Shown piece after piece: positions 1 to 12,549 of a DNA stretch of 64,000 nt. The notes beneath the pieces are model-generated. The model worked only from the letters and a program-made list of their open reading frames with translations, had not been told where the DNA came from and searched no databases. This stretch comes from Thamnaconus septentrionalis (Eukaryota; Chordata; Actinopteri; Tetraodontiformes; Monacanthidae): contig CM020502.1 of assembly GCA_009823395.1 (NCBI GenBank), forward strand, positions 997,001 to 1,061,000, in the 5' to 3' direction. A program made the translations under genes and the position numbers. How positions within the stretch are numbered: the stretch's first letter is position 1; each line of letters begins with the position of its first letter.

Positions 1-1912
1 CTGCGCCAGGAAGTCCAGGACAAAGAGCAGCACCCTCTTCGCACCGCCCAGGGACAGCGGCACCTGGGACGGCGGCGGCCTTTCGTCCCTCTTCTTGGCG
101 TGCTCCGCTTTCCAGGCCTCGTCCATCCTGCCCGCCGCCACTGTGGCGGCGCAAAACGCCACCCAGACCACGTTGGTCTGGCGGAAGAGGATGGCACAGA
201 CGCCCAGGGAGGCAGAGGCCTTGTGGCAGCCATACAGTGTCATGAGGTAGGCGAAGAGGATGAAGAAGGTGGAGCCGACATCCGTGTAGTAGAGGAAGTT
301 GAAGAAATAGAGCACGGGGAAGGTGGACAGGGAGAGTGCGGAGAGAATGCGGCGAGACGTCGTACGCGTCTGCAAAAAAAATGTGAAAAAGGGACAAATA
401 ATTAACTGTGAGGGAAATATCATTGTTTTCTTTCAAATTTTCATTTTCATCGACGGGTACCTTCTCCCGGTGGTGCAGCTTGCAGACGAGCAGGTAGAGG
501 AGGTAGAGGTTGCCGCAGTTGAAGAGCAGGTTGATGAAGCGAAGCATGGCCGTGGAGCACACCACCGCCCCCGTCAGGTTGGCCAGCCGCACCACGGGCT
601 TGATGATCCCCACGGAGACCAGGTAGAGGCCCGGCAGCGTGGTGATCATCGGGTCCCACTGCGCAACCAGCGACAGGTTAAAACAAAATAGAGAAAAAAA
701 AGAAAAGAACAGAAAAATATGCAAACTTTTTAGTTATATTCTACATTCACAATACAGCGGGCAAGTTCAGTTGTTTTGGTCCTGGTTGCTAATCAGTTCA
801 AACTGATCTCAAATACTTCCTGTTGCTGTGGAGGAGTTTGGAGAAGTCAATAAAAATGCAGACTGGTGACGCAAGTGTGACGTCATCAGGTCCATTTCAG
901 TCGAAACTTGAAAAATATACACAGTGCTAAACTACCTTGATCTTTATTTTCATCCCTGACTTGAGTTGGTACTGACTAAAGAACTCCTCGCATCTTCAGG
1001 AAAAAAAACAAAACGCATCTTTTGCCCTCTGTTTACATCCCCCCTGCAGAAAAACAACTTTATTTCACGTTAAAACTGCTACTACTTCCTGGAACAAATC
1101 TAAGGCCTAAGAGGATGGGGGGGGGAAAAAAAAATTAGCTGGGGGGCGGTGGGTGCTGCTCATGACGTCACAAGCAGATGATTTCCAGAACGGTCATTTT
1201 GGAAGAAAACAATAGCAGAAAAGGATGCACGTTTTCATCTCTAGGGAGTTTTGTTGTGTTCAGTAATACTTCATTATGCCAAAGGGTGGCGCTGTGAACG
1301 AGCAAGAGAACATTGGGAAGTTCCTCTTGATGCCGTTGCTATACTGGTTGTACTACATGTTCGGGACCGTGTTGAGTCGTTAATGAAACTCCATAAAGGA
1401 CCGTATGCTGCTCCTCCTTTCGAACCTTCTACACAACAAGTTTGTATGTTGTAGCAGCACATTACTGGACAAGTAAATGGTGGAAATGTCAGTCCTGCAC
1501 TGAACATGAAAAGAACGTCATCGCCGACAAAAATTCAAACGAGCAGCAACGATAATCGTGCACTGAGTTTCAGCCAGCCTCAAGTCCTCTTCAGCGGATA
1601 ACCCCTCCAATAGTGCCAGTTCTATATTGCATGCCCAACGAAGAGATTAAACGTCAAAAGCTGTCAGCTAACCTTAATCCGTTGGACAACAACAGCAGAG
1701 GTGCGTGTTACGGCTAACGCTGCTTCTTACGCCCCCTCCCTTCTCACCTCGTTGAATCTCCCATGGCAGTATTTCTGAGCTTGCGGAACGTGAAAGATCT
1801 CGTCCATGTAGGGAGCCCTCTGCTCTCGGGTCACTCTGGAGAAGAGCAGGCAAGACACCAAAAAGTTGGTGCTGCAGAGGGCGGTGAAAATATAGCCTTC
1901 GAATTTCTCCAT
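1..1912 (-). CDS. alg10: ALG10 dolichyl-P-glucose alpha-1,2-glucosyltransferase, first three exons (3' part outside window)
   Basis: ALG10 adds the terminal glucose to the lipid-linked N-glycan precursor in the ER membrane, using dolichyl-phosphate-glucose. The coding exons read leftward: 1912-1748 (55 codons), 658-461 (66 codons) and 369-1 (123 codons, continuing off the window). All junctions are phase 0 with GT donors and AG acceptors. Exon 1 starts at the ATG read from 1912 (MEKFEGYIFTALCS) and holds the motif PYMDEIFHVPQAQKYCHG; the D-E-x-x-H loop is the GT-C family catalytic signature. Exon 2 begins WDPMITTLPGLYLVSVG, and exon 3 carries FNFLYYTDVGSTFFILFAYL and LFRQTNVVW, all typical of ALG10. 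The sequence is strongly hydrophobic, as expected of a multipass ER enzyme. About 244 residues are visible out of roughly 470 in the family. A TTG three codons upstream is open but is not a plausible start. No lesion was seen. Confidence 0.93.
659..1747 (-). other. ALG10 intron 1
   Basis: This 1.1 kb stretch separates ALG10 coding exons 1 and 2. It holds short homopolymer runs (a G run followed by A run near 1117-1133) and a unique-looking stretch at about 1250-1640. I see no exon, RNA gene or complete mobile element in it. Confidence 0.7.
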
Positions 1913-2397
1913 GACAGGCAACTGACTCCGACGTGAGGGTAAAAGCAGTTGCGAAGCTAACTGAAATAGTGACTTCTAAACTGCATACCGACCGCAGCTG
2001 TTTTTTTTTTTTGTTTGCTTTGCACCCAGAATGATGTCGCAAGGCGCAAATAAAACCGACTTGCTCGATCCCTGGTAAACCGGAAGAGACGTTTGACAGC
2101 TGGCGGTCCGGCGGAGAAATACTCTCGATCGGAAAACGCTGATTGTCATTCAATTCTTGACGTGTAATTCCAGTTTCCTGAAAACAATATCATATTGAAT
2201 TTTATGTAAAGCGCGCACCTAAATGATAAAAGTGCAATTTTCCTATTTTCCCCTCAAACCCCCCCCCGCCCCGAAGGAGGAACTGTATTTCCATGTGATA
2301 CCACCGTATTTTATTTCCGCCACCTGAACGGACGACATTCACGTGTAGCGCCGGTGTATTTGCGTTTCCGAGTAGCTTCACTCCACATTCAGTCATC
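1913..2397. promoter_or_regulatory. Shared upstream region between divergent ALG10 and TPRKB
   Basis: The 485 bp between the ALG10 start codon (minus strand) and the TPRKB-like start codon (plus strand) must contain both 5' leaders and, by inference, a bidirectional promoter. I see no clear TATA box. It includes a T run at about 2001-2012 and a C run at about 2260-2266. The boundary is defined only by the two start codons; transcription starts are not visible. Confidence 0.45.
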
Positions 2398-2973
2398 ATG
2401 TTTTTAACACACACACAAGAGCTTTTTCACGACCACAAAGTGACACAAATACTTTTCCTGGATATGAAAAACGCCGCAGAACTGCTAAAATACGCGGCGC
2501 CTTGCAACGATGGTGAGATATTTTCATTCAGCTTTGGCAAACCTCTATCAGCACTGCGGTCAAGCCAACCAACAGTTCGACAAAAGCGGTCGATATATTT
2601 TTGGAAAATTCGTTGTTAGTTCATTCTTCCAGTACAACACCCCAGGATGCTCCAAACCCAATTTCAGAAATTCTGATGTAGCATTTCAAAATAAAGTTAA
2701 TCCAAAAATCGACTCTGTGATTGTACTGTACTGGGATTCAGATTAATATTTCCGAGAAATTCCTCATATTCACTACATAATTCCACTGCAAGCCGCTAGT
2801 ACACCACACCGGTATGCTAAATAACTCATTTTCAGAAAATTCTGATGTGGCATTTCAAAATAAAGTGCATATACTTCAACTTTGTATTTTGGCGCTCACA
2901 GGTGGCGGTGAACCCCTTTCAAGTGCTGGTAGCTGCCAACAAAACATGCAGAAAAACGGGAAATTGAAATGTC

Positions 2974-3004
<31 letters not shown>

Positions 3005-3513
3005 ATAATTAATAATATTCAACCTCTCAGCAACTAACAACGTAAGAACCCCAATTACTATTCCTCAGTTTTCTATTTTTCAAGATTTATTTTTATACAT
3101 TTTCTTATATTTCAATACTGTTTTCCTTTGTGACACAGATCTCGGAGGCGTTTAAAAGGTTTAGGATCTCTGATGGCGACAACTCTGTCCTGGTGGTGCT
3201 GGTCGACAAAGATGACATGTAGCTTGTGTCAGATATCATGGCCATGGTGAACGGAAGGCAGGTTCCAGTGGAAGATCTGTCCTTATTGACAGACCTGGAG
3301 AAGATCAAAAAGGTACCTCATTTTATGACTCACTTGTGTGGAAATGTGTCCCCCTGCCTGTTGTCAGGTCACTGTTTTCACAAAATCAGTTTGATCTCCC
3401 TTCTGATGCTATTTTCTGTCTATTCTATCTGTATAAGATCACCCCACAGGAGGACAGGACTGGAACTTTGCTGGATGCAGTTGTATCGAATGGCTACCAA
3501 AGATGTCATGTAA
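2398..3513 (+). pseudogene. tprkb: TPRKB (TP53RK-binding protein, KEOPS/Cgi121 family) locus with broken reading frame
   Basis: TPRKB is the Cgi121-family subunit of the KEOPS complex that makes t6A in tRNA. Exon-like blocks appear in order. Block 1, 2398-2512, encodes MFLTHTQELFHDHKVTQILF and ends at a GTGAGA donor. Block 2, about 2902-2973, contains NPFQVLVAANK. Block 3, 3139-3312, runs from ISEAFKRFRISDGDNS to DLEKIKK. Block 4, about 3438-3513, contains TPQEDRTGTLLDAV and ends YRMATKDVM before TAA. The frame is broken. Block 1 joins block 2 in the wrong phase. After AANK the similarity moves to another frame (MQKNGKLK) and then runs into a 27-base T tract where about 20 residues should be. 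Block 3 has an in-frame TAG at 3220-3222. In block 4 LLDAV and YRMATKDVM lie in different frames. Splice sites and the family's C-terminus survive, so this is a spliced-gene relic or a poor assembly rather than a retrocopy. Confidence 0.72.
2974..3000. repeat. 27-base poly-T tract
   Basis: An uninterrupted T run lies directly after the decayed second TPRKB block and replaces the segment where the family has its conserved middle region. Such tracts are prone to length change and to sequencing error. Confidence 0.95.
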
Positions 3514-3760
3514 ATACAGAAGCAAGAAATTACCTTTGTAAATAAGTTATGGATCTGCTGTGTTGTTTTTTTTCCATCACCAACTTGTGCCAAAGCCTTT
3601 TGTGCTTTCCATACCTACTCAAATAATCAACCAGTCAGTTTTTTTTGAAAACATAATTTTGGTCTTCTCTCTGATGTACTTCTAAGCACCCTTCTCTTTC
3701 TGTTTACATGAAACAGTGTTGAAAAATGACTTTCAATTTCTTAATCAATTATTCCCTCTG

Positions 3761-3939
3761 GGCGACACGGTGGCGCAGTGGTTAGCGCTGCTGCCTCACA
3801 GCAAGAAGGTCGTGGGTTCAATTCCGGGGCCCGGGCCTGGGACCTTTCTGTGTGGAGTTTGGGGGTCTGCTGGGATAGGCTCCAGCAGACCCCCGTGACC
3901 CTGAATTGGAATAAGCGGGTATAGAAGATGGATGGATGG
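3761..3939 (+). mobile_element. tRNA-headed SINE-like retroposon, internally deleted copy, with 14-bp target-site duplication
   Basis: The element starts GGCGACACGGTGGCGCAGTG and contains tRNA-like A-box (TGGCGCAGTGG) and B-box (GGTTCAATTCC) motifs. It ends in an ATGG-repeat tail. The 14 bp AATTATTCCCTCTG occurs immediately before (3747-3760) and after (3940-3953), a perfect target-site duplication. Compared with the 384-bp copy at 50453, about 200 bp are missing between GTGTGGAGTTTG and CTGGGATAGGCTCC. Confidence 0.88.
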
Positions 3940-3991
3940 AATTATTCCCTCTGTTACTCAGTCTTCCATCTCCATCTTGGCATCTTGGCAG

Positions 3992-4038
3992 GTATATATA
4001 TATGTATATACACACACACACATATATATATATATATG
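3992..4038. repeat. Compound TA/CA microsatellite
   Basis: Alternating TA, then CA, then TA dinucleotides lie between the retroposon and the 3' end of the dehydratase gene. Confidence 0.9.
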
Positions 4039-4083
4039 AAAAAAACACACATTTGGGGCAGTTGTTGTCTAAAACCTTTTGTC

Positions 4084-4089
4084 TTTATT
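4084..4089 (-). terminator. Poly(A) signal for the dehydratase-like gene
   Basis: TTTATT on the plus strand reads AATAAA on the minus strand, about 130 bp beyond the stop codon at 4217. It is the nearest canonical signal downstream of that gene. Confidence 0.6.
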
Positions 4090-4216
4090 TATTAAATCAT
4101 CAGGATGAGGTAGTGAAACTATGTTTTCTTCTTCACAGTATGTTAGTCCATTCACACAGTACAAGTACATTTTAAAAGTTGTGTTGGAAAGGTCACAGCA
4201 CTGAGGTATCTACGTG

Positions 4217-5748
4217 TTAGTCTGGAAGGTTAGCCAGCTCGTCTTTCCCGATGTTGCCTCCGCTCAGGATGCACACCACTTGTTTCCCTTCCAAATCAGG
4301 TATCTTGTTGCCGATGATGGCAGCAAATGCGGCAGAACCAGATGGCTCCACCACAAGTCCAGACCTGTAGAGGTTGGACACAGCTGCCTTGATTTCTTCG
4401 TCGTTTATAAGCACAATACCCTCCACGTAACGGCGACACAAGTCAAAGGGAAGAGTGCCTGAGAGGAATTGAGAAAAAAACAAAACTATATTAGCGCGAA
4501 AGGAGTACAATTGAGAGAAATGATATTGAAACTTCCGCAAACAAACTTGTTCTGTGTTTTAATGACTTACTGTGAATCAAATTCCTGTTCAAGGGCAGTC
4601 ATTGTGTTTTCATTTGAATTGTTATTGGTTAGAATGAGAAACAAAGAACGCACACAGCTGGAATGGTACCTGCAAAGGGAGGTGCTAGTCCTGAGGCTAC
4701 GCTCTTAGCGTCCATGCCCACAGGCTTCTTCTCAATGAAGCTTCGGTACATGGTGCATGCTGGGTGTCAAAAAGAAGCAAAGCGTCACAACAAATCCAAT
4801 GTTGACAGTCACACATGCGACTGTTGAAGCTCCTCCTGTGAATTGAGGTGATGTTACCGTGCTGCTTTTACCTCCTTCTGGCTCCACGCCATAGATTCTA
4901 GTCTTTTCGCATCCCGACAGCTTGATGGCAGCTGCCACGCCAGCCAGCAGGCCCCCACCACCACAGCAAACCACCACTACATCAGGTTTCGGCACCGCCT
5001 CGAGCACCTCAATGCCTAAACTGGACATTCACATACGTTGTTGTCTTGCATAATAATCAGCTTTTCAATTAGAATCGAACACTCAAAAGCATCATATGTC
5101 CTTTGTGCACCTGGCATGTCCTGCGATTAAATCCAAATCATCATAGGAGTGCAGGAAGGTCATGTTTTCCTTCTCAACGCAGCGGTTTACGACATCCAGA
5201 AGACAGGAAGTCGGAACCCGCTCAACTTCCACCCCGAAACTCTAAAAGACAGTTATAAAACTTTTATTAGAAGGTGAAGTGAATAAAAGTTATTGATGTC
5301 TACTGACCTGTATGAGGACAGATCTGGAAACCGGTGCAGTTTCTGGCATCACCACCATGCCCTTTGACCCATAGTATTTGGAAGCATAAGCAAAAGACTT
5401 TCCGTAGTTCCCAGCAGACATGGTGACAAAGTGACCACCGCTTTGTCTCGGGCAAACTGATTGGCCACCCCTCTGATCTTAAAGGACCCTGCCAATCAAA
5501 TGTAAACGATGAGCCATTAACGGCCAAAGCTTATTTTGTGACACAAAGGTGTTTTGATTCCCTCACTGACCAGTGCGCTGCATGTTTTCCAGCTTGATGT
5601 GGATGTGGCAATGGATGTTGAGAGGCAGGGTTGTCTGGGACCAGAGGATCATGGGAGTCTTGATGACTCCCAGGGGGCTGCGCCTCACTGTCTCCGTAGC
5701 TTCTCTCAGCAGGTCCAGAGTGACGGCGTCTGCAGACACCTCACCCAT
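4217..5748 (-). CDS. PLP-dependent serine/threonine dehydratase-like protein (one-base frame break in exon 2)
   Basis: The gene belongs to the fold-type II PLP family of threonine/serine dehydratase and serine racemase, so deamination of Thr or Ser in the cytosol is the likely role; the exact substrate cannot be read from sequence. Coding exons read leftward: 5748-5571, 5488-5308, 5241-5111, 5020-4872, 4759-4670 and 4458-4217. They give about 323 residues, close to E. coli TdcB in size, with no C-terminal ACT domain. Motifs: KLENMQRTGSFKIRG with the Schiff-base lysine near residue 63, a phosphate loop CCGGGGLLAG, YGVEPEGG, and a C-terminal CILSGGNIGKDEL. The usual S-x-GNH loop reads SAGNYGKSF. 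In exon 2 the frame shifts by one base after ARDK, so that GGHFVTMSAGN lies in another frame. Every other junction is in phase. An AG acceptor abuts the ATG, so an upstream 5' leader exon is likely. Confidence 0.85.
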
Positions 5749-6058
5749 CTGTGTATGGAAATAAATAAAAACACATTATAAGATTTGCTCTGCACTTTAG
5801 ATTAGAAGTATGGACGTATTTTGTTTTTATTTCTGTAGAGCATATTGCCAATGTAATGTCATCTGTCAAATTGTAGATTTTAAGCTTGAGTTATACTATA
5901 TGTTAAAACGTATATGCTGATAGTGGACATGTGATCGTCCGTGTAAAGTAACTTATGGGGGCAGAGGTGAGGGAAAAAAAAACTTTAAACACGTTTTCAA
6001 AAACGATTAAATACATAATTCACAAAGACCTTAAAACAATTATTTGGGTAATCTATTT

Positions 6059-6095
<37 letters not shown>

Positions 6096-6339
6096 TAGAT
6101 TTTTTAATTACCTTGTTTGCAACCGTTCTTCCGAGAGCAGAAATCCGTGGACGTTCAGTGTTACACTTTTTGCGGTCCCCACTGTAATTACAGTTCCTTT
6201 TTGGAGTGTGTTTCTAGACGGGCAGTATTCTACTACGGACCGCAACATGACCGCCCCCTCTAGTGGGGATTGGCAGCGATTATTTCACATTTATAGTTTC
6301 CAAAAGTTCTGAGTATTGAAACAAGCGCTTATTTTAGAC
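5749..6339. promoter_or_regulatory. Shared upstream region between divergent dehydratase gene and TRMU
   Basis: This 591 bp separates two start codons in head-to-head orientation. The acceptor-like CCATACACAG directly before the dehydratase ATG (minus strand) implies a non-coding first exon of that gene inside this stretch. It also holds a TA microsatellite. No TATA box is evident near TRMU. Confidence 0.45.
6064..6093. repeat. (TA)n microsatellite
   Basis: About 15 TA units lie in the region between the dehydratase gene and TRMU. Confidence 0.95.
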
Positions 6340-9962
<3,623 letters not shown>

Positions 9963-10227
9963 GGTAACCGCACAGCCCCTCAGCAAAGCGGAAAACAAGC
10001 TCGAGCTGGTAGCTTATGTCGAGCATGTTGCTCGTTAAGATAAACTGGAGTTAGATTCTGCTCTGGGGAGGACGTCTTGGATGATTGTTGGTTTTCAAGC
10101 CTCAACAATAAGTTGAGTACTGTTGTACTGTTTTATAGTTTGAGATACTTGGAGTACTGGTAAACAATTTGTGGAAGATTGGACCTGTAACATTTACAAG
10201 GATCTCTTGTCAAGGAATGGATTATAA

Positions 10228-10233
10228 AATAAA
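10228..10233 (+). terminator. TRMU poly(A) signal
   Basis: AATAAA lies about 265 bp after the TRMU stop codon and is the first canonical signal downstream of it. Confidence 0.65.
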
Positions 10234-10870
10234 GTTGTATGTAGAGTATAAAGATATGTGAGGTTTCTATCTGTAACGTTGTCATTCACTGTTTACAAAG
10301 ACATTTGTCAGTGTAAACCGTGATTAGATCTCGAGGAGGTACAAAACATTTCTATGCAAGCCCAGAATTTGGATCTGCTCAGAGTTACCTGATATTTACC
10401 CAGATTTACCCTCTTTCAAGGAAATGATACATCAAAAAAAAACATTGGCTGGAGGCTCGCAATTAATAATGCCACATGTGTAACACTATTTTGAGAAATA
10501 ACAATTCTTTTGCAAAAAGATTTGTTACCCATTGATCCTACTAAATCTTACAAACTAGGCTTTGAACTGCAAAAAATATTCAAGTCAAAACAGAGTGTGT
10601 GTCAAAGATATTTTCTAGCAGATGGATTTAACCCAGTTGTCACAAACGGAATGTTTTAATTTGTTGGACTGGTGCATGTCCTGTGCTTATCTTTTAACAG
10701 TGCACCACCAGAAAAACCTAATAAAAGGCTGAAAGATTTATGCAGCAGATTTTAACAGTAAAAGTGTGATATTGTGACCTGAACTTCGCGTTTGATATCC
10801 ACATGGTAGACTTACTTCTTACCTATGAGTGGCAATTCAGTATACTGCAAATAAATAATCAGCCTTATTT

Positions 10871-10871
<1 letters not shown>

Positions 10872-10926
<55 letters not shown>
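10872..10926. repeat. (AAT)n microsatellite
   Basis: About 18 tandem AAT units, nearly perfect. Confidence 0.95.
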
Positions 10927-10928
<2 letters not shown>

Positions 10929-12354
10929 TAATAATCATAATAGTTTTTAGTGTCGTCCTGTATTCTGAACTCCACATATATATTTTGTAAATATATTAAA
11001 AATGTTCTCTTTCCTCATTTTACGAGTTGTTTTATGTTCTCCCTTCAGTGTAAATTGTAAAAAGGCTGTTTATTTGATGTTCATGCCAGCCACATTCCCT
11101 ATGCAGGCACACAAAAAAATTTGAAAGTTGTGGAAATTATTTTTTTAGTCATTGCTCAATGCATTGCTTTGGAACAGAAATCTCACGTATTACCATATTA
11201 TTAAATGTCGGTAAACTGTTACAAAAATATTGTGTCAATTTATGCTGTCTGTGCGTATTTTGGGTTAATTTTGCACGCATTATTATGGGATCGATGCAAT
11301 TAACCTTTTCAACTTGGTAAACGTTCATCGGTTTCTATACACGTTTAGACGCATGGGGGCGCCATTATACAATTTGACCTCCCAGGGTGAACCTGTTCCG
11401 TCTTGAACAATTTTGTCCTGCTCCAAAACCGTACGATGTATCCTGATGAAGGGAGTGAGGGGAATCAGGCGCAGGTTTTTTTCTCTTTCTTTTCTCCTTT
11501 TTAATTCAAGCTCGTATTACCTTTATCATATTACCTTCTACTGAGAGACGCGTTTGTTTACTCTTTAGTTCGAGTTTCATTTGAGCCGCCTGACAACTTC
11601 AAACCGGTTTCCTTGGGGGTAAAAAGTGAGAGTGCACGCAACATAAATGATCAAAGAACGCAGTAACACGAGGATCCTAGAAAAGGTCGTAGATTAAAAC
11701 AAAACGGCTTCAAGCCATCTATTCAGATCATTCTGAAGTTATTTTAAATTTGAAAGTTTGTCAGAAAGCAACTACAAAATTTCTAAAGTTATCACCCTAC
11801 CCTAATTGTACAGACCTGTGCAACCTCCAAACATTTCTATGAGGGAGAGAGAGAGAGAAAGTTTGTACAACTCAAAAGTTGATAATTCTATTTTCTGGTG
11901 TTGGCTTTTCTTAAATTTTTACAAATGTATAACATTTTCCCAGCAAACGGCAAGGAGACTATGGAAACACTTAGAGAATTCTATCCAGCTCTGACCTCAT
12001 CACTATTATTTATTTGTTATTATTTGACTCGCACAACTCCCGTGAAGAGTGAGCGACACTGTAGGCGCGCGTGGAGGAAATTCACCCAACTCTCACCCTT
12101 ATTGTCATAACAATGCTATTGCGCGCATTGGTCACCCGGTCAGGACCACTTCCTAAATCTCCATGAGAAAAAAACATAAAGGAGCCTCACCCTCCTCCTG
12201 TGAAGGCGTCCCTGAGTGGGGAGGGGGGTGGAGAGGCAGCGCAGCAGGTTTTATGGTAACAAGTCCCCGAGGACGAGAGGAGAAGGAGACGGAGGAGGAG
12301 GAGGCGCACAGGCACGGAGCCATTTTGTGCTCATTTCAAACTGGCCGTGGCTGA

Positions 12355-12544
12355 ATGCAGCCGCTGCGCGCCGTTCGTGCACACCCAACACGATGGATGC
12401 GGTGCGTCTTTTTCCTCGTTAAAACTCCGCCATGAGGGATAAAAGTGGAACGCGGTGCTGGCAGAGAGAGAGTTGATGCCGTTTCGCTGAAGTTGAGCTG
12501 GAGTTACTTGTTTTGTTTTGTTTTGAATGACTATTTTTGTTTAA
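12355..12544 (+). promoter_or_regulatory. Cluster of five short upstream ORFs in the CELSR1 leader
   Basis: Five ATG-to-stop ORFs precede the CELSR1 start: 12355-12435 (26 residues), 12393-12422 (9), 12432-12476 (14), 12475-12489 (4) and 12527-12544 (5). The first stop overlaps the third ATG (ATGA), and the third stop overlaps the fourth ATG (TGATG). The last ends 5 nt before the main ATG. If the transcript begins upstream of 12355, these would be expected to lower CELSR1 translation; that is inference. Confidence 0.6.
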
Positions 12545-12549
12545 AAAGC

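Larger units (their letters stand above)
9963..12354. other. Intergenic region between TRMU and CELSR1
   Basis: This region holds the TRMU 3' end, an (AAT)n microsatellite and AT-rich sequence without coding signal. From about 12050 onward it becomes GC-rich with purine-rich GGAGGA runs (12280-12305), as expected of the CELSR1 promoter and 5' leader. The transcription start cannot be located by eye. Confidence 0.6.

Noticed and set aside
447..659. Open frame reading MGPDDHHAAGPLPG on the minus strand
   Set aside because: Out-of-frame shadow of ALG10 exon 2, whose true frame reads WDPMITTLPGLYL.
1250..1640. Possible dispersed repeat in ALG10 intron 1 (phrases such as GTGGCGCTGTGAACGAGC)
   Set aside because: It seemed faintly familiar, but no second copy, terminal repeat or target duplication is visible in the window.
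3223..3236. Possible 14-nt intron (GTAGCTTGTGTCAG-like) that would remove the TAG in the TPRKB block
   Set aside because: Far below the minimum length for a spliceosomal intron; removing it is not mechanistically credible.
3761..3832. Possible tRNA gene
   Set aside because: A and B boxes are present, but a cloverleaf cannot be completed, and the stretch recurs at 50453 as the head of a retroposon.
12445..12549. In-frame extension of CELSR1 upstream of 12550
   Set aside because: The open frame begins with GTG, not ATG. The first in-frame ATG is 12550 and opens directly into a signal peptide.
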